In this document: in pieces, positions 5,292 through 6,884 of the stretch
Position numbering within the stretch: the first letter of the stretch is position 1
Layout of the letters: the number at the start of each line of letters is the position of its first letter
Source: Anaerolineaceae bacterium
Lineage (GTDB): Bacteria > Chloroflexota > Anaerolineae > Anaerolineales > Anaerolineaceae
Direction of reading: 5' to 3'
NCBI GenBank assembly: GCA_017995665.1
Contig: JAGOIM010000027.1
Span: forward strand, 1 to 6,884
Length of the DNA stretch: 6,884 nucleotides
Notes under the pieces: model-generated
Seen by the model: the letters and a program-made list of their open reading frames with translations, nothing else
Databases searched by the model: none
Told to the model about the DNA's origin: nothing
Translations under genes and position numbers: made by a program

Positions 5292-5822
5292 ATGGAAATT
5301 CGTGAAATTGATCAAAGTTGGAAGGGGAAGTCTTTCCTCTTTCGCTACACAAGCAATGCCCATTATCAGCTGAGCATCGTAGAGACAAATCAGGAAGTTA
5401 ATTTCCTCCTCAGGCGCCTCCCACTCCCGAAAGAAATTGAAAAAAGCTTTGAAAGCAGCCTTTTTTCTGACTGGCTAATCAATCCGAAAGTATATGGCGC
5501 TTTTGAGGGCGAAGAATTGCTCGCATTCGTAGAAGTATCCGATGAAGATTGGAACAATCGCCTCAGAATTGCCAATTTATGGGTTGCCGAAGGGCATCGC
5601 TATCAGGGAATCGGAAAATTGCTGATGGCTAAGGTGCTTGAACTTGCCAAAGCAGGTGGAAAGCGCGCAATCGTCCTCGAAACACAAAGCTGCAACGAGC
5701 CAGCAATTCGTTTTTATCGCGCCTGTGGCTTCTCTTTAATCGGCTTGGATAGCATCCATTATCAAAATGACGATATCCAGCGTGGTGAAGTCAGGCTTGA
5801 GTTTGGTTTGAAACTGATTTAG
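5292..5822 (+). CDS. GNAT-family N-acetyltransferase (streptothricin-acetyltransferase-like)
   Basis: This encodes 176 residues from ATG 5292, with AAGG (5281-5284) at 7 nt, a moderate RBS. GNAT enzymes move the acetyl group from acetyl-CoA to an amine. The CoA-binding motif A is GHRYQGIGKLLM (101-112, R/Q-x-x-G-x-G), preceded by the beta strand LRIANLWVAE. IVLETQSCNEPAIRFYRACGF (127-147) is the motif-B segment. The LETQ...N..A..FY..CGF pattern resembles streptothricin acetyltransferases and related GNATs, with GLD and a conserved EV near the end (about 151-153 and 166-167). The acceptor substrate cannot be told; antibiotic resistance should not be assumed from this likeness. It begins 30 bp after the tRNA-Ser gene with no separate promoter evident, and runs convergently into the PAP2 gene. 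Confidence 0.85.
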   Translation: MEIREIDQSWKGKSFLFRYTSNAHYQLSIVETNQEVNFLLRRLPLPKEIEKSFESSLFSDWLINPKVYGAFEGEELLAFVEVSDEDWNNRLRIANLWVAEGHRYQGIGKLLMAKVLELAKAGGKRAIVLETQSCNEPAIRFYRACGFSLIGLDSIHYQNDDIQRGEVRLEFGLKLI

Positions 5823-5856
5823 CCAAAGGGATAAAACCCGATCAGCCTTTCCAAAT

Positions 5857-6822
5857 TTATCGGCGAATTTCTCCAATGCCCATTTTTTCAAAAAGCAAAA
5901 CGCTGCCGGACGAAATCCACAAACCAATCAAACCGTATCTGATGAAACGCAAAACCATGCTGAGCAAGCCCAAGTCTTTTGGGAAAAGCACACCCAAACC
6001 AAAATAAAGCGCCACTACGCCGGCCAAGCCAACCAAAAAGCGAACAACTTTTTGCCATCTACCTTGCTTACTCTGTAAGATGCCTTTTTTATCCTGCAAA
6101 ACAAAGAATCCGCCCAACATTCCCAACCAAAGAGCACTCAGATTTATCGCCCAATCCAGCTTGAAGGGGTCAATCTCCGGCTCGCGCAGCAACCATTCTG
6201 CATCAGGTTGCCAACTGGAATGAATCAAGCGAAGCAAAACCGGCAAAGCAATCATCAGAGCCGAACTAAGCACAGTCAGCCATAGCTTTTTCTTCAAAGA
6301 AGCCTTATTGAGATAGCCCCGAATTGCCGGAAGGTTACGGTTGAAAAGCCAGAGCAAAAGGAAAGCCATAATCCAGCCCAATAAAACGTCGCTAATAAAA
6401 TGCACCGCTAAAACCAAACGCGAGAAACCAATCAGAAAAATCAAGATCCCCAAGAGCCAATTGACCCACTTCTTCTTCATTTCAATTGCCGTTTGCCCCC
6501 AAACCGCCGCTGAATTCATGGAGTGACCGGAAGGCAAACCGAAAGAGCCGTGAGATTCTCCGGGTGTTAGCTTGTCGCTCATCCAATAAGGTCGCGGGCT
6601 TGCGAAAAGCATCTTAAAAAAGCCGTTAAAAAAGCCACCACCAAGCAGCACCACCCCAATTCTCACACCCATCATGGCATCCACACACCAATAAATCAGA
6701 GGCATGAAAACGACGTAAAAGGTTTCAGTGCCCAGATTGGTGATCACCATCCAAATTGGCTTTAAAGCGATGAATAATTGTTGAATTGCTTCAATAATTG
6801 GAAGTTCGAACTGATGAATCAT
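5857..6822 (-). CDS. PAP2-family integral membrane phosphatase
   Basis: This encodes 321 residues from ATG 6822-6820, with AAAGGAG (6834-6828) at 5 nt. The three PAP2 (type 2 phosphatidic acid phosphatase) motifs are complete: K70-x6-R77-P78 (KMLFASPRP), PSGH (97-100, with the acid/base H100) and S134-R135-x5-H141-x3-D145, with H141 the expected phosphohistidine nucleophile. Family members dephosphorylate lipid phosphates such as phosphatidic acid or undecaprenyl pyrophosphate, with the active site outside the cytoplasmic membrane. Hydrophobic segments are visible near 36-68, 119-160, 181-200, 226-242, 260-280 and 288-310. The catalytic core (about 30-160) is followed by an extra C-terminal region of about 160 residues with further TM helices, longer than minimal 200-residue PAP2 proteins. 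The substrate is not resolvable. The gene ends 34 bp from the convergent GNAT stop without an obvious terminator between them. Confidence 0.92.
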   Translation of the reverse strand: MIHQFELPIIEAIQQLFIALKPIWMVITNLGTETFYVVFMPLIYWCVDAMMGVRIGVVLLGGGFFNGFFKMLFASPRPYWMSDKLTPGESHGSFGLPSGHSMNSAAVWGQTAIEMKKKWVNWLLGILIFLIGFSRLVLAVHFISDVLLGWIMAFLLLWLFNRNLPAIRGYLNKASLKKKLWLTVLSSALMIALPVLLRLIHSSWQPDAEWLLREPEIDPFKLDWAINLSALWLGMLGGFFVLQDKKGILQSKQGRWQKVVRFLVGLAGVVALYFGLGVLFPKDLGLLSMVLRFIRYGLIGLWISSGSVLLFEKMGIGEIRR

Positions 6823-6851
6823 AGGAGCTCCTTTAGAAACAGAATGGGCTA

Positions 6852-6857
6852 ATTATA
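6852..6857 (-). promoter_or_regulatory. -10 box upstream of the PAP2 gene
   Basis: On the minus strand TATAAT (6857-6852) lies 29 bp upstream of the PAP2 start codon, placing a transcript start near 6845 just before the AAAGGAG site. The -35 position (about 6880-6875) falls in the G/C-rich tandem repeat and shows no consensus. Confidence 0.5.
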
Positions 6858-6868
6858 CTTAATAATCC

Positions 6869-6884
6869 GGGGAGCGGGGAGCGG
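6869..6884. repeat. 7-bp tandem repeat GGGGAGC at window edge
   Basis: GGGGAGC occurs twice in tandem (6869-6875 and 6876-6882), followed by GG where the window ends. The true copy number and extent cannot be seen. Confidence 0.5.

Noticed and set aside
5161..5373. 70-codon frame running through the tRNA-Ser gene
   Set aside because: It overlaps a complete tRNA and the start of the GNAT gene in another frame, and has no supporting RBS.
5823..5856. Possible bidirectional terminator between the convergent GNAT and PAP2 genes
   Set aside because: Only short, imperfect pairings (AAAGG/CCTTT, GGG/CCC) are present, without a U-tract after a stable stem.

Overview
The window looks like bacterial chromosome, most likely from Chloroflexota (Anaerolineae-like). 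That placement is an inference from style rather than from a marker gene: secreted proteins with long Thr/Pro 'TPTPTP' linkers, a CAP-plus-LysM surface protein, and a S-box-controlled metK. Gene density is ordinary, strands are mixed, and most transcription units end in clear hairpin terminators.

Layout. (1) 1-720, +: the C-terminal half of a Glu/Leu/Phe/Val-family (glutamate) dehydrogenase, cut by the window edge, followed by a strong terminator at 749-782. (2) 861-1526, -: a secreted protein with a 14-residue Thr-rich repeat and a C-terminal Cys-containing 'sunset'-type domain. (3) 1593-2045: a gene-free block. It contains a 301-bp element with perfect 16-bp terminal inverted repeats (1666-1681 / 1951-1966). 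The element is flanked on both sides by roughly 75-bp imperfect direct copies of a terminator-bearing segment. This reads best as an old insertion of a non-autonomous, MITE-like element that made an unusually long target duplication. (4) 2037-3512, -: a membrane-anchored extracellular protein (signal peptide, CAP domain, three LysM, Thr/Pro stalk, C-terminal TM helix). (5) 3594-5089, +: a complete metK unit with a 17-bp-spaced promoter, SAM-I riboswitch, intrinsic terminator, AGGAGG and TTG start, then metK and a terminator. (6) 5156-5822, +: a tRNA-Ser(CGA) gene followed 30 bp later by a GNAT acetyltransferase. (7) 5857-6822, -: a PAP2-family membrane phosphatase, convergent with the GNAT gene, with its own RBS and a -10 box.

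How the parts work together. metK makes S-adenosylmethionine, and the leader is a transcription-attenuation riboswitch that senses the same product. The P1 3' strand can instead pair with the terminator 5' arm, so the switch logic is visible in the sequence. The two minus-strand secreted proteins (2 and 4) were probably close neighbours, separated only by one terminator, before the element inserted between them. The remaining genes are separate housekeeping or envelope functions without an evident shared pathway. I see no defence system, CRISPR array, prophage or biosynthetic cluster. The most unusual structure is the small inverted-repeat element with long flanking duplications.
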